NCBI GenBank assembly: GCA_905220665.1
Contig: CAJNAR010000168.1
Span: forward strand, 868,001-932,000
Origin: Albugo candida
Taxonomy: Eukaryota > Oomycota > Peronosporomycetes > Albuginales > Albuginaceae
Direction of reading: 5' to 3'
DNA: 64,000 nt
The position numbers and the translations under genes are program-made. Each line of letters opens with the position of its first letter. The stretch's first letter is position 1. Positions 33,488 through 43,311 of the stretch are shown in pieces. The notes below the pieces were generated by a model. The model was not told the origin of the DNA. It did no database searches and was given only the letters and a program-made list of their open reading frames with translations.

Positions 33488-33715
33488 ATGACTCTCGTGG
33501 GTCTTTCCGGCTACTTTTATCACCAGGTACAATTCAATCCTACACACAATTTTTACAATTCATTCTGTGTATTGCAGAGTCAAAAAGTGATCCCAGCCTT
33601 AAAGACTCAACGCTACTGGCTGCAGTTCTGCAGCGCTGGTTTCTTATTGGCAGGAATTGCGCGTGCAAAGCCGTCTGACTCAAAAGCAACTGATCTAAAT
33701 GATGTTGCCGATTAA
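33488..33715 (+). CDS. Small membrane protein, 58 aa, two exons
   Basis: ATG 33488 opens a 13-codon exon (MTLVGLSGYFYHQ) that ends at 33526. A 51-nt GTACAA...TTGCAG intron leads to 33578-33715. Because 51 is a multiple of three the unspliced frame is also open, and the longer frame upstream begins with GTG. The mature protein would have one or two short hydrophobic segments (MTLVGLSGYFY; WLQFCSAGFLLAGIARA) and a polar tail. The size suggests a mitochondrial accessory subunit or a small integral membrane protein, but I do not recognise it. Confidence 0.4.
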   Translation: MTLVGLSGYFYHQVQFNPTHNFYNSFCVLQSQKVIPALKTQRYWLQFCSAGFLLAGIARAKPSDSKATDLNDVAD

Positions 33716-33825
33716 GCACCTAACGCCAACAATTGGAACGTTCAAAACACACAAGCTGTACATAATATGTTACAATAGTTTGCTTAAGCTCCAGGTGCTA
33801 CCCTTTCGTTGCCAAATGCTGTGGC

Positions 33826-35023
33826 TCACGTAAGAGGGAGAAGACTGCAGTGCAAATTTGCAGGTCGGTGCAAATTGTCGTGTACCATTGAGATGGATAC
33901 AAACACTTTTCTATCTCGCGAATTCGCAAAGCTCCAAATCATCTTACTCTGCGCAGACGCCATTTCGCATGAAAGCACTCGATTGACCAGTTTGTACATT
34001 GTGGGTGTATCCATTTGTGTGCACATTGTGTACAGACTGTGTAGTCGCAATTCATCGATATTTTTGCAGCTCAATTCCATAAATAGTGTGTTTGCATCCA
34101 CAATCGTCCCATCCAATTTGCATAACAGACTCGGCATACTGCTGTTACAAAAAACATCTCGGTACGTTGCTGAGGAGTCCTCTAGTATCTCCCTCGTTCG
34201 AAAGGAGCCACTTTGTGAGGAGATAGACCCTGTGTAGGATGAGGACTCCAAATCCATTACGTAATGCTGTTGCATTGCGGGTACCGAGTGCGTGGGAGCG
34301 GGTGAAGACATACTCTCGGTCATAAACGTTTGCGAATCTGATGTTGAGGTGGGGGCTCGGGATTGAGGGCTGGGTTCCGCATTACTTGATTTACTCCTTT
34401 TGGTGTAGGATCCCTTTTCTTTTTCCAAGTGTGTTATATACTCAAGCGTCGCCTGCAACACACTGTATTTGTCCGTCTTCTGTAGAGAATATCCTGCGAG
34501 CTCCAATTTATGTCGAAGGATGCTAAATTGATGGCTAATTCGAAGGATTCGACGCTGCTCACGAAGATTATGGCGCTGTTTCTTGCTCAGATCGCTTATT
34601 GGAGTCAACGCCGTCCCAGGAGTCAATGGAGTCATCGGGAAAGAGCTTCCAGATGATGATTCACTACATCAAAAACGGTTCATTTACGTGAGGGAAAAGA
34701 ATTAGTGCGTAGACGTACCCGTCTGAGTTACGAGCTGGATTTTGATCAATCAGATTGAGTTTGATTTGCATGGGGTACGGCACGTTCTCTTGTTTCGGAG
34801 GCGATATCGTGCTATACGCAATCTCCAATGAGTTTGCATGATTGAGTCCGCCCACGATGGTATTATTTGGGTCAGAAGTACCGAGTCGGTGTGAGTTTGA
34901 ATACAGCGCGGTACGCCGTGACGTATTTGAGGTAGTTCCCTTCATCGGTTCTCCTTGCCTGAGGTTAGATAAAGCTGGAACGGAGGAAGGTGCTGTGTGG
35001 TGCATGTTAAATTTGTGCTCCAT
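33826..35023 (-). CDS. bHLH-PAS-like transcription factor, two exons
   Basis: Exons 35023-34719 and 34663-33826 join through a 55-nt intron to give 380 residues. A basic helix-loop-helix lies at about residues 120-175: KKQRHNLREQRRILRISHQF (basic region and helix 1), then TDKYSVLQATLEYITHLEKE (helix 2). A PAS-like fold fills residues 285-375 (MPSLLCKLDGTIVDANTLF, then VFVSISMVHD). Linkers are Ser/Thr/Pro-rich. The basic region has R-E-Q-R-R in place of the usual E-R-x-R core, so an E-box preference is not certain. Such bHLH-PAS fusions occur widely in oomycetes. A nuclear role in gene control is inferred. Confidence 0.75.
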
Positions 35024-35605
35024 AAATTATCAGAAGTCGGCAAAAACGTTTGATCGTCTACAATAGATGTTAAGAAAGAAACGTTTGCTCTTTAGCGCGT
35101 GTAAAGGGTTTTGCACGTGGACAAGAGCAGCTGCTATCAAATTGAGGACTTTAGTTTAATTTTCTTGACTGAAAACTGCAGATAACTCAAAACAATGGAA
35201 CTACTCTCTCCACTTTCTTTTTTTCGCAATACTGATAATAGAACCTCGTTCATACCCTCCACTCTCCCGCAAAATTGATACATAAAATCAATTTTGCATC
35301 TGGAATTGCGTGCAAAGAAGAGGTCATTCGAATGTATAACTTCATTAGTATACAAAGAAAGTATACTACGTGATGTAAGCAGTACACAATGAAGATATTA
35401 TAAGACAAGACTCACGTTACAAGACGCACCGCTTCGAATCTGAGTGTGTGTGATTACGCTCGATTACTTGTGTTATGGAATCAGGTTATGAGTTCGCCAC
35501 GGTCCCACATTCGGTAACGAATAAACGATCAAAAGCTAGAGACATTGGGTAGGAAGGCCTGATATTTTCGTCATATACTTATGTCACGGGTTTTTGGGTA
35601 GCGCT
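35024..35605. promoter_or_regulatory. Divergent intergenic region (bHLH-PAS / RSPH3)
   Basis: 582 bp between two start codons on opposite strands. No coding stretch with family features. A short frame at 35355-35137 (minus) is not supported. Confidence 0.4.
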
Positions 35606-36491
35606 ATGAAGACGCAGAATCTTATGCACAACAAACGAGTTTATCGTGGGACGACATTAAGCCGCTCAGTAATTATATCCTCGCGAGTAGAGTCACACTG
35701 TAACCAGGAATCCTTATTGTTTTCGACAGGACACCACAAAGGAGCAAACGAGTAGCAACAACACTAGTCCTAGTCCGCATAATAAAAAAAAAGTTTCAGC
35801 ATGGCGCCCCGGTACCCCACCCCCGGTCGATGGAAGAATTCACACGCTTATACAGACCGAAACCTACTTGGAGGAACTCTGTGATCGCGTTCCAGAGAAG
35901 CACGTCGATACACAAACAGACTGCTTCGCCGATGTAGCTGCTCCAGTCCCATTTATACCGACTCCAAGTGGCACGGATGCTTGCACACAAATTGAGGATG
36001 GCGATCTGTTCGATTTCGATTTAGAAGTGGAACCGATTTTAGAGGTTTTAGTAGGGAAAGCACTTGAATTCGGTATGTTGGAAGTTCAGGAAGAAGATGA
36101 ATTGAACGACATTCGTCGTCGGCAAGAGCTGTTCGAACATACAAGAAACGCAGAATTGACAGAATTGCAACGCTTGGAGGCAGAGACGAAGCGAAAGTAT
36201 CTGGAGAAGCAGCGGAGAATCGAACAGGAGCAGAAACGTGCACAAGAACAAGCAGAATTGGAGGACAAAATAGCTGCTCGAACATATTCTCGTCAGTATA
36301 TGTCCACATTACATTCTCAAGTATTTGAGTCGCTAATAGCGAGTGGTCATTTCTCTGATCCGCTGTTGGCTCAAATAAAAGCACAATTTCTACCAGCAAT
36401 TATTACGAACGCTGCCAATAAAGTTCAAGACGTCCAAGTTGCTCGGAAATTGGTCGACGCGCTACTTGCGGACGCACTAGCGCGGTATTGA
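35606..36491 (+). CDS. RSPH3: Radial spoke protein 3 (RSPH3/RSP3)
   Basis: Exon 1 (35606-35668) encodes the conserved opening MKTQNLMHNKRVYRGTTLSR. A 61-nt intron leads to exon 2 (35730-36491), for 274 residues. Family blocks follow in order: TPPPVDGRIHTLIQTETYLE, LCDRVPEKHVDTQTDCF, FDFDLEVEPILEVLVGKALE (the AKAP/dimerisation region), then a Glu/Arg-rich coiled coil and AARTYSRQYM. RSP3 forms the dimeric stalk that anchors radial spokes to axonemal doublets and binds the PKA RII domain. It is shorter than vertebrate RSPH3 but complete in core regions. An internal ATG at 35800 is out of frame and not the start. Confidence 0.85.
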
Positions 36492-36728
36492 AACGATGCG
36501 ATTGGCATACAAAAATCCAGTATTTGCGATGTTCGAAAGACAGCTTAAAGAATGCGACCCACAAACGCTTTACGTGTTGCAAGTGTGGGCCACATGAAGG
36601 TAGATGCATTATTAGATTAGTGCGCATCAGAGGCGAATTATCTTGGATGAATGCAGAAATATAGTATAATCGATAATTATCGGGCCATTGCCTTCTAATT
36701 TTAAATACGAGAAATCTAACCCGATCAT

Positions 36729-38847
36729 ATGGTACCACCGATGATACGTGCTCGTTTCGGGTGCCCGCACTAACTCTAAACGATGTAGGCTCCAAAACCC
36801 AAAGGCAAATCGAAAGGACCCAAAAGAACGAAACAAGAGCGTCTTGAAGGTGAGCACACATCAAATTCCACTTGTCACATCCACTCGAAATATTGTAGAA
36901 AAAAGACTCCAGGAGGAAGCGGAGGCTAAACGACAGGCCGATGAACTCATTAGGCTCGAGGAGGAACGTAAACTTCAAGAGTTGGAACTTGCTAAGCAGC
37001 GTGAACAAGAGGCTAAAAATCGCGCTGCGGAACTCCTCAAACTCGCAATTGAGGAGGAAACTTATCGGGAACGTATTGAGTCACAACAAAAACGGCTGGA
37101 AACAAAACTAGGATTTTTAAAACAAGCACAAGACGTACGTTATTCTATGATTATATATGATAACTTGACGCATCCTTTTTTATAGTGGGAACGCTATCTT
37201 CAATGTGAATCGCGTCCCGCTGCTGACATCGAAGGCGATGTGAACGCTTTTCTAAACGCTTGGTCCGCTGACATGTCGACGGATCTCCATCACGTCACCG
37301 AATCCTGTGAGACCTCATGTCTAGTTATTGACGATCTGATTTTTGTCGGTATGGAAGCTCTCGCAGTTAACAACATGCTGCTTGTCGACCAAAGTTTCAC
37401 TTTCGTCGATTATATCCAACGACAAATACACCAAAAATTGGAATTTGCAATGGTACACGTACTCCAATTCGCGGACGAATTTACCCAGATACACGCACGA
37501 AATGAAGTCAAAGTAACAAGTGCGAGTACACACAACCAGATCAGAATCGGATGCTGGATCAATCTGATTCCAAAAACGTCACGCAACCGTAAAGTCGACT
37601 TTAATGATCTCGGGATCGTCGTTGATTTGCCAAAATCATTGATTGCGCAATCACTTGCACTTCAAGTAACTTGGGTTCCATTCGATGGGTTTTCGTCGGC
37701 TCCAGGCTGCCTCAGTGAGGATATGGCGATGGGTGGAGTCTTCACAGTCGAATTGCTCCACCTCCCACCACCACCAATACGAGCTCGTGGATGGACAATT
37801 CGTGAGCTGTCGAAATCTCAAGAAACACCCGTCAATGCAAGAATGACGTACCCACTGGAAGGACTGGTTACATCTGCCACACTACCAATAAAAATCAGTT
37901 TCATACTTCCATCAGAAATGGTCATCCCTCCCACCCAAAAAATACAAATTGGCTCATGGAATGCACAAGAGAATCGATGGTCGCAAGACGGAATCGATGA
38001 GATCACATACTCATCAGACACGCACGCAATCACTTTCCATACTTTACAATTATCCAATCTCGCGATTCTCCAAAATCGACACGCAAACATCCGAAAACGC
38101 GCTTGGAAAATCACTCTTTGCCCAATGTCAATGGATCCTGTAGACGATACCAATGCGACGCAATGTGTCGCACTTACGATGCAAACAGACTCTTATGACC
38201 GCATTCATATCGAAATATCCGAACGAGGCTGTCGTCTCATTGAGATTTCCAGTATCCAACTGCCGGCTTTGCAGAACCGCTTCATGTCACCCGGTGAGCT
38301 CATCACGCGACTCGCAAAAGCGGGAATTGTATTGTGTCCGGATCACACACAAAGTGGTAATTGGCCGAATCCCAAAACAAAGTCTTTTGAAGATCGCGTG
38401 ATCAAAGAGCTTCTCAGTATCGTTCACGCGTATGAGATCACTGTCGGGCAATTCGACCTTATGGACGACTCGGTGAGGTCTCTATGGACAGAAAGCGAGT
38501 CCATGAGCGAATCCCACATCGTATTCGGTATTTGTGAGATATTTTGGCCGTATTTGAACGCTTTGGAAAAGGATCATGCGGCAAAGGCTTTTCCCGTTCA
38601 CGTGCTCGCGTCTGTGGACACAAACGTCGCAGGCGGTGGAGTCAAATTCACACTCGACCAAGCAGTCGATAGGACACAATGCGATAATCCGACTCTGACA
38701 TTTATTCATCTTTTCAATGCCGTCCAATCGATCGCCACATTGGATGCAAAAGAGCGCATGCAACAACGAAATGAATTGATGGAATTCACACTTTATAAAT
38801 TACTGAGTCTCATACGCATTTTCAGCTGTTCCGTTCCAAAAGGCTGA
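36729..38847 (+). CDS. DNAI7: Axonemal dynein-associated DNAI7/CASC1 (CFAP94) homologue, four exons
   Basis: Exons 36729-36731 (ATG only), 36789-36849, 36899-37134 and 37186-38847 join in frame (introns 57, 49 and 51 nt; 653 residues). The first intron starts right after the start codon and has a CTAAC branch site. The product opens MAPKPKGKSKGPKRTKQERL and a Glu/Lys/Arg coiled coil (RLQEEAEAKRQADEL). WERYLQCESRP then NAFLNAWSADM is the block that marks CASC1. A beta-rich middle follows, and the C-terminal half holds IVHAYEITVGQFDLMD. CASC1/DNAI7 (LAS1 in ascidians, IC97/DII6 relatives in algae) regulates inner-arm dynein. It lies just downstream of RSPH3 on the same strand. Confidence 0.8.
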
Positions 38848-39049
38848 AAAAAGACGACCTCATACGACCTGAAATCTTCAGACGCGACGAATGGATCCCA
38901 TACTGCAGCGGTTGTAAGTGTTCGAATAGAAACTGTTGTGTTATTTTCAAACGTCGATTTAGCTCCAAATCGCTCGAAACGTGAAATATGTCGCATGTGT
39001 CTCCTAAAGTCGCAACCATTTCGCATCTTTCACAATTGTATTTGAAGTC

Positions 39050-40096
39050 ATGACACCTTTTCCGCGTTTCCTATCACTTGTCCTCTGTTTTGTCTCCATG
39101 CAGACTCTGGCGCAGACTCGCTCCGTGCAGGATCAAGTCAAAGCCCTTTTGGCGTATATGGAGCAAACAGCGCAGCATTTGCATCGACAGGCGGGCTCGC
39201 TCGCACATACGATCCATCAGCATGAATTACGAAACATCTCACACAAAAGCATTCCCACGTACCTTCCAAGTCGATTCTCCGTTCAGGCTGTGAAATCGCC
39301 TGTCGATGAAGCCGCTCAGCTTGTCGCTCGACTGGCAAATGACTCGAATGAACCCACAAAAGAGTTTCTCAATGACGTACAGGCTCGAGTCAATGCTCTC
39401 GTCAGCACGTCGGCATCTCAGGCGATCACACTCAAAGAAGAATTTGGATCAGGATCCGCAGCGCAAGGCGCTCGTGACGAGGTTGACGCTCAAGTCGCAA
39501 GTTGGGAAGCTGATCTGCAGGAACAAGTCGCTGGGATTATCGATTCCGCTCGATCTCGTGCGGAGAATATCAGTCAAGAAATGGAAGTGGATGGTGGAAA
39601 CCAAACAGGCTCGAATGTGTCGGGAAAAGCACAGACTGCGATCGTTACCATTGCCGATTGGTACGGTGATCTCCAGTCATCAGTCTCGAGCTTCACCGGC
39701 GAGTTTCAAGACCGAGCTGGAAGTCTTCGCAGTGAGCTCGAGGCTATTGGCGAGAAGACCGCATCGGGTTCATCGTGGGGCACATCGAGCTGGTTGGAGG
39801 ATGTCACTTTGGCAGCATCGAATGTGAGCGATTCCATCGGATCCAATGCTATCGAAGGTTTTTTACCAAATGTGACAGCTGCGATCAATGAGACGTATCC
39901 ATTGGCATCGAATGTATCGGAAAGTATCAAATCCGCAGCGAAAGAATTGAACGGAAGAATTCGCAAAGTCATTGAAAATGATACGGATCCAACGCCTCGC
40001 GCCGATGAGATATTTCGAACTTCTAAAAGCATAAAAGTCGGCAAAGGCTTTTCTATTGTGACGTTACTACTCAGTTGTACGTTTTTGTTTGTGTAA
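39050..40096 (+). CDS. Secreted, probably GPI-anchored, helical protein
   Basis: 348 residues in one exon from ATG 39050. A signal peptide (MTPFPRFLSLVLCFVSMQTLAQ) is followed by Ala/Ser/Glu-rich amphipathic helix and no Cys. Ten N-x-S/T sequons are present. The protein ends in a hydrophobic stretch (FSIVTLLLSCTFLFV) right at the C-terminus after a short basic spacer, the pattern of a GPI-attachment signal. No known domain is seen. The window also encodes PIG-U, a subunit of the GPI transamidase. It may be a wall or surface protein, or an effector-like protein on hyphae or zoospores; that is inference. The stop is 20 bp from the CEP19 stop. Confidence 0.65.
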   Translation: MTPFPRFLSLVLCFVSMQTLAQTRSVQDQVKALLAYMEQTAQHLHRQAGSLAHTIHQHELRNISHKSIPTYLPSRFSVQAVKSPVDEAAQLVARLANDSNEPTKEFLNDVQARVNALVSTSASQAITLKEEFGSGSAAQGARDEVDAQVASWEADLQEQVAGIIDSARSRAENISQEMEVDGGNQTGSNVSGKAQTAIVTIADWYGDLQSSVSSFTGEFQDRAGSLRSELEAIGEKTASGSSWGTSSWLEDVTLAASNVSDSIGSNAIEGFLPNVTAAINETYPLASNVSESIKSAAKELNGRIRKVIENDTDPTPRADEIFRTSKSIKVGKGFSIVTLLLSCTFLFV

Positions 40097-40116
40097 ATGG
40101 CATAGGAATTGAACGG

Positions 40117-40716
40117 TTAAAAGGAATCTTCTTCGCTCGCGTCTTCAGAGAAATACTCCAATTCCTCGGATTCGATCTCTTCCTCGCTTTCCATTCCCTC
40201 CGTCTCTTTTGGCTCCTCTTCTCCCTTTGGCTCCTCTTCTCCCTTTGACTCTTCTTCTCCCTTTGGCTCCTCTGCTCCCTTTGACTCTTCTTCTCCCTTT
40301 GACTCCTCTGCTCCCTTTGACTCCTCTGCTCCCTTTGGGTCGTCGGGCTGTGGCTCCTTTGGGTCGTTGGCGGCGGAGGCGTTCGGATCGGCGCCTTCGA
40401 TTCCGTTGTGTCCCGAATTCTCAATCAAACGATTGAGAAGAGAACGTAATTGCATTTGATTCACAATCGCTGGCGATAGAAATCGATTGTTATCTTTTAC
40501 CAATTGCTCAAACACTTTGTCAATCGAACAGCTTTTCGTAAGCATCGGAAGTTCCATTACGTGTAATCTTCGTATTGTATGCGCATTTGTCGCTCCATTT
40601 TCCGCGTACACATAAAACGATGTCTGTGAATCGCTTTCAATAGTCAATTTCTCCTCATATTCGAGCGCCAGCGTCGGAATTGGCGCATATTTGAGCCCAA
40701 AACGACGCGGGAGCAT
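40117..40716 (-). CDS. CEP19: CEP19-like centrosomal/ciliary protein with acidic repeat tail
   Basis: 199 residues from ATG 40716 (the longer frame starts with TTG). Residues 1-95 match CEP19: RRFGLKYAPIPTLALEYEEK opens the domain and VFEQLVKDNNRFLSPAIVNQ and LRSLLNRLIE close it. CEP19 sits at the mother centriole and recruits the RABL2-IFT-B complex to start ciliogenesis. The last 75 residues are a low-complexity acidic tail built from a six-residue unit (KG-E/A-EE-S/P) not found in the animal protein. The start codon is 11 bp from that of the divergent TPR gene. Confidence 0.65.
   Translation of the reverse strand: MLPRRFGLKYAPIPTLALEYEEKLTIESDSQTSFYVYAENGATNAHTIRRLHVMELPMLTKSCSIDKVFEQLVKDNNRFLSPAIVNQMQLRSLLNRLIENSGHNGIEGADPNASAANDPKEPQPDDPKGAEESKGAEESKGEEESKGAEEPKGEEESKGEEEPKGEEEPKETEGMESEEEIESEELEYFSEDASEEDSF
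40206..40339. repeat. 18-bp coding minisatellite
   Basis: About seven copies of an 18-bp unit (CTCCTCTTCTCCCTTTGG with variants), in frame within the CEP19-like gene on the minus strand, encoding the acidic KGEEES/P repeat. A multiple of three lets copy number change without a frameshift. Confidence 0.8.
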
Positions 40717-40727
40717 TGCTATTTTCA
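40717..40727. promoter_or_regulatory. 11-bp gap between divergent start codons
   Basis: CEP19-like (ATG 40716, minus) and the TPR gene (ATG 40728, plus) have start codons 11 bp apart. Each gene's promoter and 5' UTR must overlap the other's coding sequence, unless a later start is used. Confidence 0.5.
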
Positions 40728-42037
40728 ATGGAAATGACGACTTCTTACGCTTTTTGGAACAACTACGACGTCGATAAAGAGCTTCTTCACATGGACACGC
40801 GTTTGGAGGAAGAAGAACGCGTCGGGAAATGCGTCAAAGCTGAAGAAAAGCTTCTTTTCGACCAAAATCGCGCGTTAGAAAATGTTCGGAATCCGGCGGA
40901 TGCATTGGCATCGAAAATTGCGGTCGCGATTTTGAAGCTAAAAAATGGAAATTGCAGCGAGAAACAGCGCGAAATCGACGCAATGCGAGAAAGAGAACGA
41001 TTTCTCAGACGTAAAGCGTTTCTGTACACTCAAATCGCTGAAAATCGGTCGGATGCAAAGACAATGGAAAAGCCTCACTCGGCGATTGTCCATTTCCGTC
41101 GCGCAATAAAAGCGCTGAACGATCTCAACGAAATGAAAGAGACTTCCGATGAAACACATCTGTTCCGATCGCTGTCCATTGCGCTCCATTTCGATATTGG
41201 AAGCTGTGAAATGGCACTTGAGCACTATGCGGAAGCCTCGGAAGCCTTCAAGAAAGTATTGCTCCAAGATGATACAAACCTCCAAGCCTGGCGATATCGA
41301 GGACGAGCGTTTGAGCGCATGGGTACGTTCCATCTCTAGCCATTCCGTCTCTGAATCCGTGCGCAGGTGTACCTCTGCTGGCAATGCTCCATTGGGAGCG
41401 AGTTGGCGTATTGGTACGCTTTTCATCACTTTGAGGTGTGCTCATTGACGTGTCCATTTTCTGGTAGGAACCGAATGCTCTGAATAAAGAAACGCTTCAT
41501 CGAGTGATTGACCAAGCGATTTATTCCAACTGCGGAATAGAGGAGCCACAAGAGGATTCTGTATCGTCGACAGAGTATGCCCGACGTTTGTATTCGTGTC
41601 TCAAGGAAGGAGAGGTCTTGCAGTCTGAGGAATTCCATCTCGCTTCCATCCAAAGATTTCAAAAAGCATTGACATTGTTGAGCAAATTTGATCGTTGTGG
41701 AGAGATTCTGTCGACCCAACTCGCTATTTCGTGTCATTTGAACGCAATTTCGGGCTATTTGGCAATGCAGCGAAGCTATACGACAGCTTTGAACCATTGC
41801 CAGGAAGCACTCCAATTGGATCCCCAAAGTCCCATAACACACTTTCGAACAGCACAGACGTATCAGCGACTTTATCACTTTGCTTTGGCGATGAAACATT
41901 TCACTCTTTGCAGGGAATTCGACACGCAACACGCGTACACCGACAGTATTCGTACTGAAATGAGCAGATGTGAGTATGAGCGTTCTCAGTACGATTTGGA
42001 GAGTATTCGGTCGGCTGAAGAGGATGTGAGTCACTGA
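40728..42037 (+). CDS. TPR protein, three exons
   Basis: Exons 40728-41322, 41367-41413 and 41468-42037 join in frame (introns 44 and 54 nt) to give 403 residues. The N-terminus has SYAFWNNYDVDKELLHMD, like the W-D/DVDKE lead found before TPRs in RPAP3/SPAG1-type co-chaperones. TPR units follow at about residues 105-205 (ALHFDIGSCEMALEHYAEAS, then LQAWRYRGRAFERMG) and 265-385 (HLNAISGYLAMQRSYTTAL, then THFRTAQTYQRLYHFALAM). A 47-nt exon in the middle is needed to keep the repeats in register. SPAG1-like proteins help assemble axonemal dynein, which would fit the neighbours, but the match is only suggestive. Confidence 0.6.
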
Positions 42038-42296
42038 TAGTCTCAATGAAGGATGCAGACGCACCCTCACTGCGTGCAAATTGGTACTAATACTTTGCGT
42101 CTATGCAATGCGTAAAAACAAAGCTAAAGTGCTGCTATCGAGTCTTTGGATAATGACAGCGCAAATCACAGTTTCTTGTTGAGTTCCTTGATATCCATTG
42201 CATTGGACTGTCTCTTGTTCTTTAAGAAATTCCGTCGGAGTTCCTCTATCCATACAGCGCGTTAGTGACAGTAACAGAGTTATACGATCGAAAAGA

Positions 42297-43149
42297 CTAA
42301 CCGTATCGCGCTCGTTTGCGGTCGTTTTGAGAGGCTGAGGGCTTCATATCCTTTTCCAAAAGACCTCTGAGACGGTGGAGGTCGTGGATACACCTGTGAA
42401 GCGATCCCACGCGTTCTGAAAGCAAATTCGCATCGGCGGATTTTCTCAATTCGGCGATTTGTGCTGCTTTTGATTCGAATTCTTGCATCATTGTGACGTT
42501 GGATTTGATTTTATGCGTTTCCGATTCGATTGCGAGCTTTTTTGCCTTTAAAACGGACAATTTCTGATGTAAAAGTGCGATTTCATGCTTTAGAGTTTGT
42601 TCATTTTTATCCCTTTCAAATTGGCTCTGCTTCTTTTCGATGGGCGGTATCGCATTGGAATCGATAGATTTGCAAAGATGTTCGATATCGTCTTGTAATT
42701 CTTTCGGGAAATGCACAATATTGCGTCTTGTATAGCGCTCCAATTTGGCGAAATTCTTGCGGAAAACATATTCGACTTGTTCCATGTACAAGGCTGCACA
42801 CTAATGTAGGATGGTGTAGAATGTTACACAATGTAAGGATATTCAATGGACGTACTTTGCTGACAACATTGAGCTGTGTTGCTTGTTTTTTCTTATCTCC
42901 GCACGATTGTAATTTCTACAGAGGTATTCGTTACGCAAAACAGTCACATGCGACAGGTAGAGTATTCGTACTTGATGCAAAGCGTTTTCGATCTCTCCAC
43001 GAGTTATTCCCAAGTTTAGCAGCAGCTTTTCATTGACTTGTGTAGTGAAACGGATATTCATCAATGGAAGGGTCATCCCCAGTACGCGTTCACTTACCAT
43101 CCTTCAAAAACGCAGGAAGAAAAGGACAAATCGCATCTGTTTGGGCCAT
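42297..43149 (-). CDS. MIS12-like kinetochore protein, four exons
   Basis: Exons 43149-43098, 43036-42972, 42915-42856 and 42800-42297 join in frame (introns 61, 56, 55 and 55 nt) to give 226 residues, close to MIS12's roughly 205. The short 5' exons carry FLPAFLKDVNEKLLLNLG and ITRGEIENALHQ. Exon 4 begins SKCAALYMEQVEYVFRKNF and continues KLERYTRRNIVHFPKEL, in the place of MIS12's helical hairpin (KFLCFMKGHFDNLFSKMEQ in humans). The rest is coiled coil ending in a basic tail. MIS12 joins the centromere (CENP-C) to the KNL1-NDC80 outer kinetochore. NNF1/PMF1 or another coiled-coil subunit is the alternative. Confidence 0.5.
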
Positions 43150-43311
43150 CCTTCCAACTGCAGCTATGAGACATAACGCTACTTAACCGCTGATAACGGA
43201 TCTGTTAGGTTTACTCTATCAGTTAGGTCGGTTAGGGTGCACCACGACGCATGAGCGTACGTTTTTATCGCTTCTTTTCATTCGTGCTACACTATTCCCA
43301 CGACATTCTCA
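43150..43311. promoter_or_regulatory. Divergent promoter (MIS12-like / TOG-CAP-Gly)
   Basis: 162 bp between two divergent start codons. It holds repeated GTTAGG words and GGTTAGGGTGC (43230-43240), the latter also found upstream of the CCCH gene. Confidence 0.4.

Noticed and set aside
36403..37008. 201-codon minus-strand frame opposite RSPH3 and DNAI7
   Set aside because: Both sense genes have strong family matches, and the antisense frame has none.
40209..40436. Leu/Pro-rich plus frame (PLLPLAPLLPL)
   Set aside because: Antisense reading of the 18-bp acidic repeat in the CEP19-like gene.
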